DNA from: Gymnopus androsaceus JB14
Taxonomy: Eukaryota; Basidiomycota; Agaricomycetes; Agaricales; Omphalotaceae
Direction: 5' to 3'
NCBI GenBank assembly: GCA_009733575.1
Contig: ML769391.1
Location: forward strand, 1-64,000
Length of the DNA stretch: 64,000 nucleotides
Shown: positions 46,665-58,437 of the stretch, in pieces
Position numbering within the stretch: position 1 is the first letter of the stretch
Layout of the letters: the number at the start of each line of letters is the position of its first letter
Position numbers and translations under genes: made by a program
Notes under the pieces: model-generated
The model's input: the letters and a program-made list of their open reading frames with translations, nothing else
Told to the model about the DNA's origin: nothing
Databases searched by the model: none

Positions 46665-46780
46665 CCTTACAGCTAGCGGGAGTCCCAGAGATAACGGTGC
46701 TTGCCACACCGAATGCTCTGGAACCGGCGTTCAGCACTTGGACCATGCCGTGTAATAGACCTTCCTTCCTTCCTTCCTTC
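46665..46780. repeat. Small dispersed repeat copy
   Basis: Shares GCGTTCAGCACTTGGACCAT and the following GCCGTGTAATA with 1690-1725, 3215-3250 and 10,275-10,310, and CTAGCGGGAG upstream of that. The function and element class are unknown. 46,781-47,566 holds no supported gene. Confidence 0.7.
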
Positions 46781-47566
46781 CGTCGCTGGCGTGTATACGC
46801 CGTTATGCACCTGTACATATATCTACTGTACATTTTCATACCTAGTATACCTAGTACTTACCTTTCTCTTTTTTCTCCTCACCTCTCGTACTAGCTAAGT
46901 ACAGCGGCAAGTATCAAGCTCCTGCCATTTCAACCTCTTCCGAATCGTACGAGCGGAAATTATTCTTGTATTCTTGATCCAGCAAAGTACCGGATACGGT
47001 GCGCAGGTATCCACCAGTTGATTGTGAAATCCTAGAATACTGAGTGTAGGTTTGTCCAAGCTCCTGGACCTCTGTGCTCCACTCGGTATGTCAATGGCTT
47101 TTCATTGGCCAGTAGAGCTCTAGGCTCAGCATGTCTTGTAAACTGATTTGACTTAGGGCGTTTGGAGGACATGTACAAACTATTCTACGATTTCACAATT
47201 AGCTGTATTAGAGGGAAGGCACGCTTGATAGGAGCCCAGGGCTTATAACGAAGCAGCACGAATCGCTGCCCAGAAACAGTCGAGCTCACGTTCGAGGACC
47301 ACGGTAAATATTGAGGAATTCCAAGCTAAAAAAATCACATTATTTCTTCCGCTCTGCTTGAGTGGAAGATTCTCGATTCCTGGAGAGTTTTTTTCAGACT
47401 GCGTAGAGTTTTTTAAAGCGCTGTGTAGACGCATCAAGCATAACGCATCAAGGATAGAAAGTGGTCCGGGAGCACTGGCAAGAGGCCTCAACGTCAGTCA
47501 GTCAGACGAACCGGAGGTCTTCTTTTTCACTTCGTAACATGCTGCTTCGGCCACAAAAGAAACGCG

Positions 47567-47573
47567 TATAAAA
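47567..47573 (+). promoter_or_regulatory. TATA box of pectinesterase copy PE1
   Basis: TATAAAA 59 bp before the PE1 ATG; the same promoter stretch recurs before PE2 at 51,993. Confidence 0.55.
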
Positions 47574-47631
47574 TTCCGCATCTTTTTTCGAAGGGAATCT
47601 TGACGCAGTCCTTCCCCCCAATAGTGACAGT

Positions 47632-48060
47632 ATGGCTGCCCGCAGCTCATATCTCATCACCCTTCTCACTGTCTTCGTCGCCTATAGCCTTCTTCTCATT
47701 GCCTCCGTCGATGCAAATCCAGTACTAACCGCACCCAAAGCCTCTTTGCGCAAACGTACAGCACGTACTACTGCCCCGTTGGAGCTTTGGTTGTTAGCAC
47801 AACTCCTGCCAGTGGTCATTTAGCACTATATCGGCTGCGATCGCTGCTCTCCCCCGACGATGGATCAGCACAGATGATCTTCATCGAAGCAGGAACCTAT
47901 GAGGAGCAAATCGATATTATCCGAGTTGGAGCCTTGACTGTAATATGTATTATCGTATATCCTGACCAGTAACTAACGTTTTCTAGTCCTTACTTACAGA
48001 TCATGGGTGAGACTGAAGGACACTGCAAACTACGAGTTGAAACGTTGTTAGTTGAATGCA
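47632..48060 (+). pseudogene. Pectinesterase copy PE1, truncated and frameshifted
   Basis: Begins MAARSSYLITLLTVFVAYSL like PE2, with the same leader. Compared with PE2 it lacks a base at about 47,777 (GCCCCGTTGG), lacks another near 47,820, has an extra C near 47,852, and loses similarity soon after the IMGET exon, around 48,060. Only the first of the CE8 motifs (GTYEEQ) remains. Confidence 0.8.
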
Positions 48061-48379
48061 CAATTGCAGGCTATCAAGGCTGAGCATGTTCAATCTGGCT
48101 TCAAGATCAATGGAGACTTGTTTGTGTACTGTGCACTGTGACAGGATGAGGCGAGCACTTGCGTGCAATCGGTACTCTGGAAGAACTGTCAAAGTCCTCA
48201 CGGGAATCGTCAAGTTGGCAAGAAACCAGAAGATTGATAGGGAGCGACAGGTACTGAGCGAAGTTCAATGGGAGATAGGGCCTCTTCTTAGACCAAAACA
48301 ATCACCAAGAAAGTATTTTATCATAATTGCGCTTGCTGTACGTATTACAAATGAAAACTAGGATTAAATGCGCCTAAAA

Positions 48380-50170
48380 TTATTGCTCAGTCAATTGTTT
48401 GAATTTGTCTATAGGATGGGAATGGATAGTAAGCGTTGGCTCACAATAGCTAGGTTCACTACTCACTGTATATCTCATCGTCATCGTCGTCGTCTCATCG
48501 TCTTCACTGTCACCTCCCTGCTTTCGAAGCTAGATAGGATCAGATTAGATAGATGAAAGGGATCAGATTAGCTACTCACATTCTCCCGAATTTGCTATTA
48601 TCTTCTTCGCTTTCGAATTGGTCTTCATGTAACGCTAATACACGTCAGCAGTAATCATACAGGAATTAAGCACAGGACTCACGCTCCCTGGTGTATTCTG
48701 TATTCATGGTTTCATTATCTGCGTAATTTTGAGTGCATTGCAAACACAAACGGTACCCAGGCCGAGCCGGCCTGGTACACCTACCATGGCTACACAAAAG
48801 AATGCCTATGACGGTATGAAAAACATGTGAGCTAGAGGTAAACAAATCCTAACCGTTTTTAACGCGAAACTTGCCTACAGCAGATGTGCCACTGTCAAAT
48901 TGGCTGGAAGGAGGAGTCGCCAGTGAGGAGGCGTCTTGGCCTCCAGAAGTGAGGTCTAATTGCAATCATGTAAATGAAATGTAGCCATTGAAACTTGCAG
49001 CACATACCACGTTCGCTGGACTCCTTCACTGGGAAGTGCACGTTGGAGAATCTGGCGGTCATGGATTAGGTATAATATCATTCAAGTGTACTAGTGCCAC
49101 CCCACCGTCGGATAAGAACCTCTTCAGGATAATCGCGATCGCGATTTATGTTCTGGGGCTGAGTAGAAGGTGATGTCAAGAGGAAGGTGTTTGGAGCTAG
49201 TTAAAACCCATCAGGAGTAGAACTACAATGATACAGGTCAAATTACACAGACCTTCATACACATCGATCATAGTGATATCGTCAGAAGCTGCCTGAACTG
49301 AGGTTAACGACTTCATGTGTTGTATATCCGCTTGTATCAACGAAGAAACGGCGTTATATGAGACTTTATAGCGTGTACGCAATTTCTCCATTGATTTTTC
49401 GAATATGTGTAGGAATGAGAGGTGAGTGCGACTCTCGAAAGGTCTTGACAAGTGGCCTTATGCTGCTTGTCTGGATATCTCATGTTATCTTGTTATCTTG
49501 CGATACAAAATAGAAACGATACACGTACAACACATACAGCTTTTATACCTGAACGTTCAGAAAACCCCAAAATTGCACAGAGTCCAACAATTAGGCCTTT
49601 GTAAAGTTCATTTCATGTCTGAACTTTCTTGAATTTCATCGAAGTAAGCCAAAAGCAGATGTATGTTTTGTAAAGCATGAATGGGCGAATCTTGCAGGCT
49701 CTTCTCCTAGTTCATCCCAACTAGTTCTCTCGTTCAATAACCATCCAGATCAGGACTGAAAAGGTCATACTTTACAATATCTTCAGATGCGTTCTTGTAC
49801 CATGTTGCCTCAACGTGAGTGATGAGATCGTTTCTGTCAGTCGATTAGAATTGATATGAGCGACATTCGACAAACTGACATAGCTTGTTTATCATATTCA
49901 TCATCATATTCAAGTTCATGAATAGTAGGTTTGATTAGTGGACTATCTTCTTCCTCTTGTCCGGAATCTCTGTTAGTTTTCGGGATCCAAACTTTGGACC
50001 AGCTGTCATCGTCGTACATTTAGCTTGAGAGGTACTACTAGCAAATGGAAAGTACCTTTGGTATCCGGGTGGAATATGGCCGGGGAGGAGCTCAGTGTCA
50101 GGTCCGCTTTCATTATAAGGCTTGGAGGTGGACTCCGAGTTAGCTCGAGGCATATCGGGTGTAGTCATAG
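48380..50170 (-). CDS. Probable multi-exon hypothetical gene(s), structure unresolved
   Basis: Coding-like exons on the minus strand include MTTPDMPRANSESTSKPYNE (about 50,168), SKVWIPKTNRDSGQEEEDSP (about 50,010) followed by LEYDDEYDKQA and, after a GTCAGT intron, INDLITHVEATWYKN...SPDLDGY with a stop near 49,740. Further down are MEKLRTRYKVSYNAVSSLIQ (about 49,390), DYPEEVLIRRWGGTST (about 49,130), FSNVHFPVKESSE (about 49,030) and DLTSGGQDASSLATPPSSQ (about 48,940). The pieces are acidic and Ser/Pro-rich. I recognise no family and cannot fix all the splice sites; one or two genes may be present. 48,061-48,379 shows nothing. Confidence 0.35.
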
Positions 50171-50410
50171 TAAGGAATTGATGCCAGGTTTTGTCGAAAA
50201 AGTGATTTGGCGCCGCTTCTCATCATCGAGTTTGCTACCAACATTCATCTTCAAAAATCTCCTTGGCCTTCGAAACGCTCTGCCTCCTAAGAGCCTCTAG
50301 GACCTCTAGGCCACCAAAAGGATCAGCCCAAAAAGCCCCGAAGAGACTGAAACCCGGTCTGTAATGTCGAGCCTTGATACCGGCAAAATTAATCACTGAT
50401 TGGTACAGGT

Positions 50411-51508
50411 ATGATTATGCTTTTTGCCAAAGCGCCAGTGAAGAGTAAAGACCCCGAATACATTGCTATGCTGGACCGTGCTTTCAACGATTCGGAGGGA
50501 ACGACTGTGTCCAAGTGCAAAAGGTTTTTTCGTTTTCTTGACGAGTGAGTCTTTGTCTTTTACAACCGTATCCTCTCTGCTATCTTACTTCCAATCTGTC
50601 AGATTCACTCAAACAACAGCCCAAGCTCCATCCACTCCTGTGTTTGATCCATCTATTCTGGACATTCCAGACAATCCCCGCCAGCTCGTTATTCATAATC
50701 AAGATGGCACTCCCTTTTTACGATGAAAGTAGGAGATCTGATGAGCAAGCACTGGATAATCCAGGACTTATTTCGCGATCTGGAAACCCGGGAGAAAGAC
50801 ATGCTCCTGAGAGACCTACCGGAAGAATTGGACGTACTCACGACATCACTCACATCCCCTGTTGTACAATGCTGGAAAGAGATGTTACAGGGAGTACCAG
50901 ATACTCCGATGATGGAAAAGTTGAGGGGAATGCTTGATTCTGTTCGGGAACGCGCTGTTCAGCAGCTAATCTCCCTGCAGACACTGTTCTCGCTCCTGGC
51001 CTCGGAAGACGACGACGATTGCATGTCTGACTCTGACAGCGAGTCGACTACATCTTCCTCTTCCTCCAATTGTTTCTCAGACATCTCCGCGGAATCGATG
51101 ACTTCTGTGTCCTCCTCAGGCTCCGCCTCTTCCCCTAAAAAGACTTCTGTCTACGTCCCTCCCGCTAAAGCTAGACTTGCTGCCGCAGCTGCTCTCGAAT
51201 CCGACTCTATCCCGTCTCATCGTCTTTCTTCCTTCTCTCTCTCCCACTCCCAACGTCGCGCTGCTCCTGTCGTTGTCACCCCGGGCAAGCCTCGTACGCG
51301 ATACACTTACCAAGGTGGTGAGACCGGGGTTGTTACAGGAGGTGTTATGCTTGGGAAGGCGGTTCCCGCTGCTTCTACTGCTCCCGTCCACGCAACTGAA
51401 ACTGCTACTGCTATGCGCGAGCCTCTCGGGAGGAGTCCAAGGAAACACACTGGTGCAGTTATGTTGGGTCCGGATTCGGTTTCCAACTGGCGCCGCGTTC
51501 GTGCTTAG
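50411..51508 (+). pseudogene. Unknown N-terminal module joined to duplicated BTG-type tail, one frameshift
   Basis: Exon 1 (50,411-50,544) starts MIMLFAKAPVKSKDPEYIAM; exon 2 from 50,603 continues EFTQTTAQAPSTPVFDPSIL and stops at 50,724, overlapping the start of MKVGDLMSKHWIIQDLFRDL, which is open to 51,508. One missing T in the run at about 50,715 would explain the break. From about 50,900 the sequence is nearly identical to the BTG-gene tail at 44,515-45,126, including the 3' flank to about 51,720. The N-terminal module resembles nothing I can name. Confidence 0.6.
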
Positions 51509-51992
51509 AAATGATTGGCTCTATTGGATGGTATCCTTAACTGACGAACATCATCTTGACGACGAACTTTACTGTCAGGAACAATGTCCTTCTCCGCTCG
51601 TATTCAAAAATTCTAACTAGCTATTGCTCTCTGTATTATACGCTTAATCTTGTCTTTGTATCACCACTCTAGTCTCGGTCTTTTTGTAGCATTACAGTAA
51701 TGTCATAACATTCTTCTGAATGTCGTACGAGGGGAAAATCTTCTTTTCGAAGTACCGGCATGGATACGGTGCGCAGGTATCCATCTCTACGGTCCGCCAC
51801 CAACTAAAGAATCACATTGATTTTCCGCTCTGCCTGAATGGAAAATTGTCGGTTCCTGGAGAGTTTTTTTAAGCTCGTATCGAACATAGCAAGCGGCACG
51901 GGAGCAAGAGGTCTCAACGTCACTCAGTCAGACGAACCGGAGGTCTTCTTTTTCACTTCGTAACATGCTGCTTCGAGTACAAAAGAAACACG
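51509..51992. other. Duplicated 3' flank and PE promoter
   Basis: 51,509-51,720 matches 45,127-45,350 and 51,723-51,992 matches scattered parts of 46,940-47,566, showing that the whole tail-to-pectinesterase interval was duplicated. Confidence 0.7.
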
Positions 51993-51999
51993 TATAAAA
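51993..51999 (+). promoter_or_regulatory. TATA box of pectinesterase PE2
   Basis: TATAAAA 66 bp before the ATG, in a context (AAAGAAACACG) conserved with PE1. Confidence 0.55.
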
Positions 52000-52064
52000 T
52001 CCGCATCTTGTTTCGAAGAAAAATCTTTGACACAGTCCTTCCCCCCAATAGTGACAGTGACAGT

Positions 52065-53625
52065 ATGGTTGCCCGCAGCTCATATCTCATCACCCTTCTC
52101 ACTGTCTTCGTCGCCTATAGCCTTCTTCTCGTTGCCTCCGTCGATGCAAATCCAGTAGCTCCCAAAGCGTCTTTGCGCAAACGTACAGCACGCACTACTG
52201 CCCCGGCTGGAGCTTTGGTCGTTAGCACAACTCCTGCCAGTGGTCAATTTAGCACTATATCGGCTGCGATTGCTGCTCTCCCCGACGATGGATCAGCTCA
52301 GACGATCTTCATCGAAGCAGGAACCTACGAAGAACAAATCGATATTACCCGAGTTGGGGCCTTGACTGTACTATCGATTATCGTATATCCTGACCAGTAA
52401 CTAACCTTTTCCACTTACAGATCATGGGTGAAACCGAAGACACTGCAAACTATGAGTCGAACGTTGTGACTATCACCAACTCCGCTTCCCTTGGAACTGC
52501 AGGTTGTTATTTAGTGTCTACTACTCCTAGTTAGAGATCACCAATTCCGCTTGCCTTTGTACTGCAGGAACCGACGATGCCAGTGGCACCCTTCGCATAC
52601 ATACGGACAACTTTTCGCTTTATAATGTTAATGTGAAGAACACGGTAGGCACTGTAACTTTTATGGCACAGAGTTTGGACATTTATATCCATTATAGTTT
52701 GGAGAATCTTCAGATAATGGTCAAGCCCTTGCTCTCAGCGCATACGGGACGAACGGAGGGTTCTACGGTTGCGGTTTCTACAGGTAGTAATAAGTATGAA
52801 TTCGGTGTAAGCGATGCTGATACAGTCTATATAGCTTCCAGGACACTGTCCTCGCCGAAGAAGGCGTTCAGTTCTACGGATCCTGCTACATTGAAGGCGC
52901 TGTGGACTTTATCTTTGGACAATCGGCCTTTGCATTCTTCCAGGGTGCGACCATCGCATCTATCGGGGCTGGATGCATCACCGCGGATGGACCTGCTGCT
53001 AAGGGGGACAGTCTATGTGAGTAGCAGATAATCCTGGCTTAGAGCGTACAACTTCTGACGGGTGCTATGTAGTTGTGATCAATGAATCTGTCATTATGCA
53101 GAGTACAGCTGCAACAGAAGATTTGACTGGACTTGTGTACTTGGGTCGTCCATGGACTGAATTTGCTAGGTATGTGCCCAAACTCGGTCTGAAACTTTTA
53201 ACTTATGTTTGGTCTTCCTGCAGTGTCGCCTACACATCCGTCACTATGAGTGATATCATTAACCCTGCAGGTTGGTCCATTTGGGAAACCGATGAGCCTA
53301 ATACCGAGGATGTTACGTATGTGGAATTCGACAGTACTGGTGAGTCTGTCCTTTTATATTCTGGTACCTCTATGAGCTAGGCTTCATTCCATTTCCCGAA
53401 TCGCGCACAAAAATGAGCAATGTATCTTGATTTTTCGAGGCTCTGTTTTATGTTTGGCCCTACTATAGCATTCGCGCTAACCAATTACCTCCCATTCATG
53501 TAGGCGCAGGAGCATCGGGAACCCGTGCTTCCTTCTCTAGTAAGATCACTTCCACCGCTGGATACACTATTGCAGATGTATTAGGAAGCGACTACACGAC
53601 TTGGGTGGACCAGGACTACCTTTAA
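52065..53625 (+). CDS. Pectinesterase (carbohydrate esterase family 8), PE2, intact, 354 aa
   Basis: Eight exons (52,065-52,367; 52,421-52,502; 52,568-52,644; 52,698-52,783; 52,835-53,016; 53,073-53,169; 53,224-53,339; 53,504-53,625) sum to 355 codons. The hydrophobic leader ends near SVDANP, predicting secretion. CE8 motifs are all present: GTYEE (residue about 86), QALAL (about 163), FQDTV with the first catalytic Asp (about 186), VDFIFG with the second Asp (about 207), and LGRPW with the substrate-binding Arg (about 269). The enzyme demethylates pectin in plant cell walls, releasing methanol. It is the only complete member of a four-copy tandem group. The last 31 bp of intron 2 are a near copy of the end of exon 2. 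Confidence 0.92.
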
Positions 53626-53912
53626 CTATTGGAATTAATAGGATCATAGCATACTACCCTTTTTGAAAGTTTCTACTCCAACATGTAAATTTATATAGCA
53701 TTGTGCAGCAGTTTGAGGAGAAAGAGATACAGGAGAAGTAATCTATTGAGTCAATCTCATAATTATAAGTGGGAAGTATATGTCTACCGCTACTTTAGTC
53801 GCTGCCATCTCACATCTCCAACAATCGGTCTCCTGGCTCACCAGATTCTGATCATCTACATGAAGCAGGGACTCAGTCGAAGAGTCCCGTTTCAATAAGG
53901 ATAAATCTGATA

Positions 53913-55567
53913 TCAAATCTCGCCATTAGTTCCAGAAACAACCACCCTCAGACCCATCGCCTCCAAATCCTGCAGTGGCTTGTACGCTTTTTTCTTCGCC
54001 TGCCGTTTACTGAAATAGAGCATCACAGACCGTAAGCAATGCACGCCGATCATCATTGCGTGCTCCGAATCTGGCAACCATCGGGATTGCACCATTTCAA
54101 TGTAAGCGCTATCGTTAAATTTCTTGTTGTAGAAGAACAAGGAAAGATAACGAAGCTTCGGAGCAAGGTGTGCAATTGACCCAGAGTCGGTGAGCGGGAC
54201 CTGCTCTCCACAGCACAAGCTTGAGAGTAGGTGTGAAGTTATGGGGCTCTGTGTAGATTTCAGCCCTTTGTCACTAATTTCCAGCTTCATTAGAGATGGC
54301 ATGACGCGGAGGGCGGCAACGAGATCCTCGTCAGACAAGGTTACATTATGAAGTGTAAATGTGGTGATTGCGCATGCCGATCTGGATATAAAGGAATCAA
54401 ATGCCTTCCTCGGCCAGGTTTGTACATATTCCTCGTTAACATCTCGGCTGATCTTGAGGTCGGCTAAGAGAGGGAAGTCGAAGCAGGAAAACAACATGCT
54501 AGAAAAGGATTGCGGAGTTGTTTCAAGAATATGGAGCATGCCAATGTTATGCCACGAACTTGGGGATCCAGAAGGTTCTGAAATGTTTAATCCAGGATAC
54601 GGCTCTACGTGTAACGAGGTAAGGGAAGAGCATCGTTGAAGAATGTCTTTCAGACTGCTATATGGAGATATTCCAAATTCAGCCCATTGAATCTGATGAT
54701 ATGGAATAGTCGAGGGGTGTAATTCATCTGTGGTTAGCGCGCGAAGGTTGGGAGCGTGCTCGAAGCGGTTGAGATCGGTTGTCGGAATACCCTCGTCTCG
54801 AGCTTCAAGTTCCAAATTCGTAAGAATGGGGTAACGGAGGTCGGAAAGTATTCTATAGTCTGTTAACGTGTGCTCTCCCATGTACTTGAAAGTTTTCCAG
54901 CGATGAGCATGATGTGTGAGAAGGACCAAAGCACGGGCAATGCGCACGGATGTCCTTTGATGTTCAGCTCTAAGCTAAGCGGGGCATTTCCTGATACCTC
55001 GAGATATCGGTCAAGGGTAGCAATGAAGCCATCGATATCTGACTGGTTTGAGCTCATGCAGATCTCCACCCTAAGGTTAGACCATAAACCGGGGTAGGAC
55101 ATTGCAAGCTGACGCCATCGAGAGCATACCGCACTGATGGCCATAGTTGGGAGATAGGTGATGACAGGTGATGAAAGCTTGGTAGGGGGTGTAGACTGGT
55201 CGTCGGCTTCATCGTGCCACGGAAATTCCTGGAGCAAGTTCTTATCGCACGTGTATTCGAAGATACGAGCCATTATTTCGTTAGGAAATCTCCGGAGAAG
55301 CGAAATCGAGAATCGCAAGTTCCTGCTGTAGTTTTCCAGCCGGATTCGTTGCGCTTCGATATGCGTGATCTGAGACCAAAGTCGAACGATCTCCGCCTCG
55401 TAGTCCTTGCTATCCTGTTCAGCTAACGAAAGCATGTCTTCCACCTCTGCTACGGAAGGCTCAAATCTTGTTGTGGCTGTTTGCTCAGCAGAGCTGAGGT
55501 CTACACGTGGCTTCGACAAAGGATTCTGACACCTTGAACATAGGTTCTCCGTCTTGTTCTTTGACAT
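53913..55567 (-). pseudogene. F-box protein with coiled coil and LRR-like tail, one frameshift
   Basis: The N-terminal half starts MSKNKTENLCSRCQNPL (two Cys pairs), then a coiled coil, then a canonical agaric F-box: LLRRFPNEIMARIFEYTC ... ISAVCSRWRQLAMSYPGLWS. The C-terminal roughly 340 residues continue in another frame from VRIARALVLLTHHAHRWKTF through LRR-like segments to VVVSGTNGEI. The break is near 54,955, with no intron consensus, and is explained by one base. Expected role is SCF substrate recognition; the target is unknown. 53,626-53,912 is 3' flank. Confidence 0.7.
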
Positions 55568-56164
55568 GATTCTAAGTGACCGGATTTCAGGAGTTATTTT
55601 CTATGTATAGCAGATAAACACACCTTCGCGAGATGGCAGAGGAGAAAGAAGATTAGGCGCTCAGTGCGAGGCCCTTGCGCTAATTATATCACCTGCTCGT
55701 TCGTCAGCCTGTACTGGCCTCAATCTACTTGGAGGAACTGGAACTCATGACGTTACGTTGGCTTATTCGGACTTGACAAGGACGATATGTCGGAATGTGA
55801 ATTCTCGGAAATTCATCTTCGACTTTCTCTTTCAGAATCTTTCTTATTGGTGCGTCCTTGGAATCACCAGTGTTCGAACGATGGAAGATTTATCAGGTGT
55901 GATAGATGTTGTATATGGTGGTGAATCGATCCTATCTGTTCCTCATCATGCGAGCTCAGGCAAGTGATACTTGTCTATATAATTTCTTTGCCGAAAATTA
56001 TACGAGAATTTTTTTCATCGTCCCAATCAGTATCTCTTTCCCCACATCTCATATCCGGCCCGTCCGTTCGACGTTGAAGGACCTCTTGAGCATGAATGAT
56101 CTGCATAAACTCTTGGCGTACAATAGCCAAGACCTAGGTACAGTTGGAGAGACATGGAAAGGCT
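55568..56164. other. Divergent upstream region
   Basis: Lies between the F-box gene (minus) and PE3 (plus); no gene seen. Confidence 0.5.
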
Positions 56165-56171
56165 TATAAAA
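56165..56171 (+). promoter_or_regulatory. TATA box of pectinesterase PE3
   Basis: TATAAAA 51 bp before the ATG at 56,222. It lies after an in-frame upstream ATG at 56,144, which favours the later start. Confidence 0.55.
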
Positions 56172-56221
56172 AGGCTATTTTACGAGTTCACTACCCACTT
56201 GGCTCTCACCTTTCGCCAAGT

Positions 56222-57719
56222 ATGCCTGCCCTTCGTTCTGGATCATTCTTCATAGTGCTCTTCTCTTCATTCTGTCTCCTTTGCAGCTATGTCTTCCTTG
56301 GTTCTTTTGCGAGCCCGATAGAGCTGCAGAGACGTACGTCGCGGCTTACACCTCCTGCCGGCGCGCTTGTTGTCAGCAAAACACCTGCTAGCGGTCAATT
56401 CAGCACCGTCCAAGCGGCCGTCAATGCTCTCCCTAACGATGGTTCAGCACAGACTATCTTTATTAATCCTGGTACGTTTTCTTACTGCTTTCGACCACTA
56501 GATTCAGACGTTGACTTGCTGGCTAGGAACATACTCTGAACAAGTCTCTATTACCAGAACTGGGATGTTGACTGTGCGTATAGTTCACTTGCTACTCTCT
56601 TTTGCCACATAACGTTATTTTACAGATCATGGGTGCAACTTCCAACACTGCAAGCTTTTCTTCCAACGAAGGTATTTGAGATCTTAGATTTTGTAACTGG
56701 ATTAATTTTAGGAACCGAAATTTCAAAGTGACCATCACCCACTCGGCCTCCCTTGGAACCGCCGGTTCCGACGACCTTAGCGGCTCACTCCGTGTGCATA
56801 AAGATGACTTTGCGTTGTATAATGTGAATGTTAAGAATACAGTGAGCATCATCTATCCCTGCCACAACTGCATTTATTCAAGCGTACACAGTTTGGGGAA
56901 TCTTCCACTAATGGACAGGCTATTGCATTGAGCGCATATGGGACGAATCACGGCTATTACGCGTCTGGATTTTACAGGTATATATTATTATAATGTTCAA
57001 CCATTCGACTAATGATGATCTGAAATGTTCTTAGCTACCAAGACACCGTTCTCGCCGAACAAGGCAATCAATACTACGGCTTTTGTTACATTGAAGGAGC
57101 CGTAGATTTTATCTTCGGTCAACACGCTAGGGCCTTCTTCCAGAAAAATACTATCGCCTCTGTTGGTCCGGGAACAATTACCGCAGATGGTCCTGACAGT
57201 AAAACAGATGGATTATGTGAATGTGGTCCCAGTTCCCCGACTTCGGAAATTAACCATCTGTTTTTGCAGTTGTCATCAATGAATCGACCATCGAAGCGAG
57301 CACTGCTGCGACGTCCAGTCTGACCGGGCAGGTGTTCCTCGGTCGTCCTTGGACCGAATTCGCCACGTAGGTTTCCTTGTTCCACTGGGAAATTCAAACC
57401 ATATCTAACTCTTTTTCAGTGTCGCATTCACCTCCTGCTCTCTCAGCTCTATCATTAACCCCGCCGGCTGGGAAATATGGTCCACCGCTACGCCAACACT
57501 GCGGATGTTACGTTCGCAGAGTACGAGAATACTGGTGAATTGTCTCTATCTATTCATCCTTGTCCGCCCTCTCGCTAACCGACCTACCTTGTTTCAGGTG
57601 CAGGAGCAGCAGGGACTCGGGCTTCATTCGCCACCAAGATCACATCTAACGCTGCGTATAACGTTGGCGTCGTTTTGGGAGCTGACTGGGCGACTTGGGT
57701 CGATCAGTCGTTTGTATAA
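56222..57719 (+). pseudogene. Pectinesterase PE3, complete but with one 1-bp frameshift
   Basis: Nine exons can be traced (56,222-56,471; 56,527-56,573; 56,626-56,671; 56,729-56,841; 56,892-56,977; 57,035-57,216; 57,270-57,366; 57,420-57,534; 57,598-57,719), all with intact splice sites and CE8 motifs (QAIALSAYG, YQDTVLAEQG, VDFIFGQ, FLGRPW). One A is missing in CGCCAACACTG near 57,492 relative to PE2, which shifts exon 8 and the C-terminus. Intron positions differ from PE2: PE3 has an intron after SSNE and none before the SDDLSG segment. It could be a young pseudogene or an assembly indel. Confidence 0.8.
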
Positions 57720-58437
57720 CTCAACATTTACTTTGTACGTGCCATGTACGACTAACCTTTCAATGAATCGGTTTCAATTTCCACACACAAACCATGCGTG
57801 TATTTCTACTGTTCCGCTGGACCAAAAGAGTCATTTTGTTTAAACTGATTGAGGAGGAGAGAAAAGCTCTTTCGGAAGAGGGAAGTTGTAACTTCAATGT
57901 AAGCACAGGTGACATAGCTCTATTTAAGTTGAGTCCAAGATAAATCTAAATTGGTCCATCCCTTCATCTGCATACTGCAGCTCATCGCATTAAGGATCAA
58001 CGGAATGCGCACGAGACGTTGCAACCTCCCCCTGTACCTGGTGCATGGCCAGCACATCCTCCGAGTCGGGCCGCCAATCCATGCAGGTGCTCTGAAAGAA
58101 AACCAATCGCGCATCTTCGTTTCTACGTGCTTCTCACCCTCATGAACACGAGCGCAGCTCAAGTGATACGTTCCACAACGGCAAGACTCAGAGACTGTTC
58201 TCCTAGTCGGACCGCGTTCAAGAGATATAATTAAGTATGCATCCATTTCTGATCCTCGCGTGTTGCCTTCCGGAGGACTGTCGTCAAGGTAAATAAGAAC
58301 CAGAAGATTATCGACACCGAGAGAACAGAACCAAAACGGTCGTCGGGCTCCGCTTCGCGCATCATTTCCGCTCATGATGAACGAAAAAAAACGTCTTCAA
58401 CCCAACGCTCTGCTTGATTAACCCTTCGCCAGCCACC
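57720..58437. other. Intergenic
   Basis: PE3 3' flank and spacer; no gene seen. Confidence 0.5.

Noticed and set aside
50723..50726. ATGA overlap of two ORFs suggesting a bicistronic gene or programmed frameshift
   Set aside because: A simple one-base loss in the preceding T run explains it, and no slippery structure is evident.
57920..58375. Minus-strand 151-codon ORF
   Set aside because: Lies in spacer between pectinesterase copies, with no domain, no splice context and overlapping frames of similar length.
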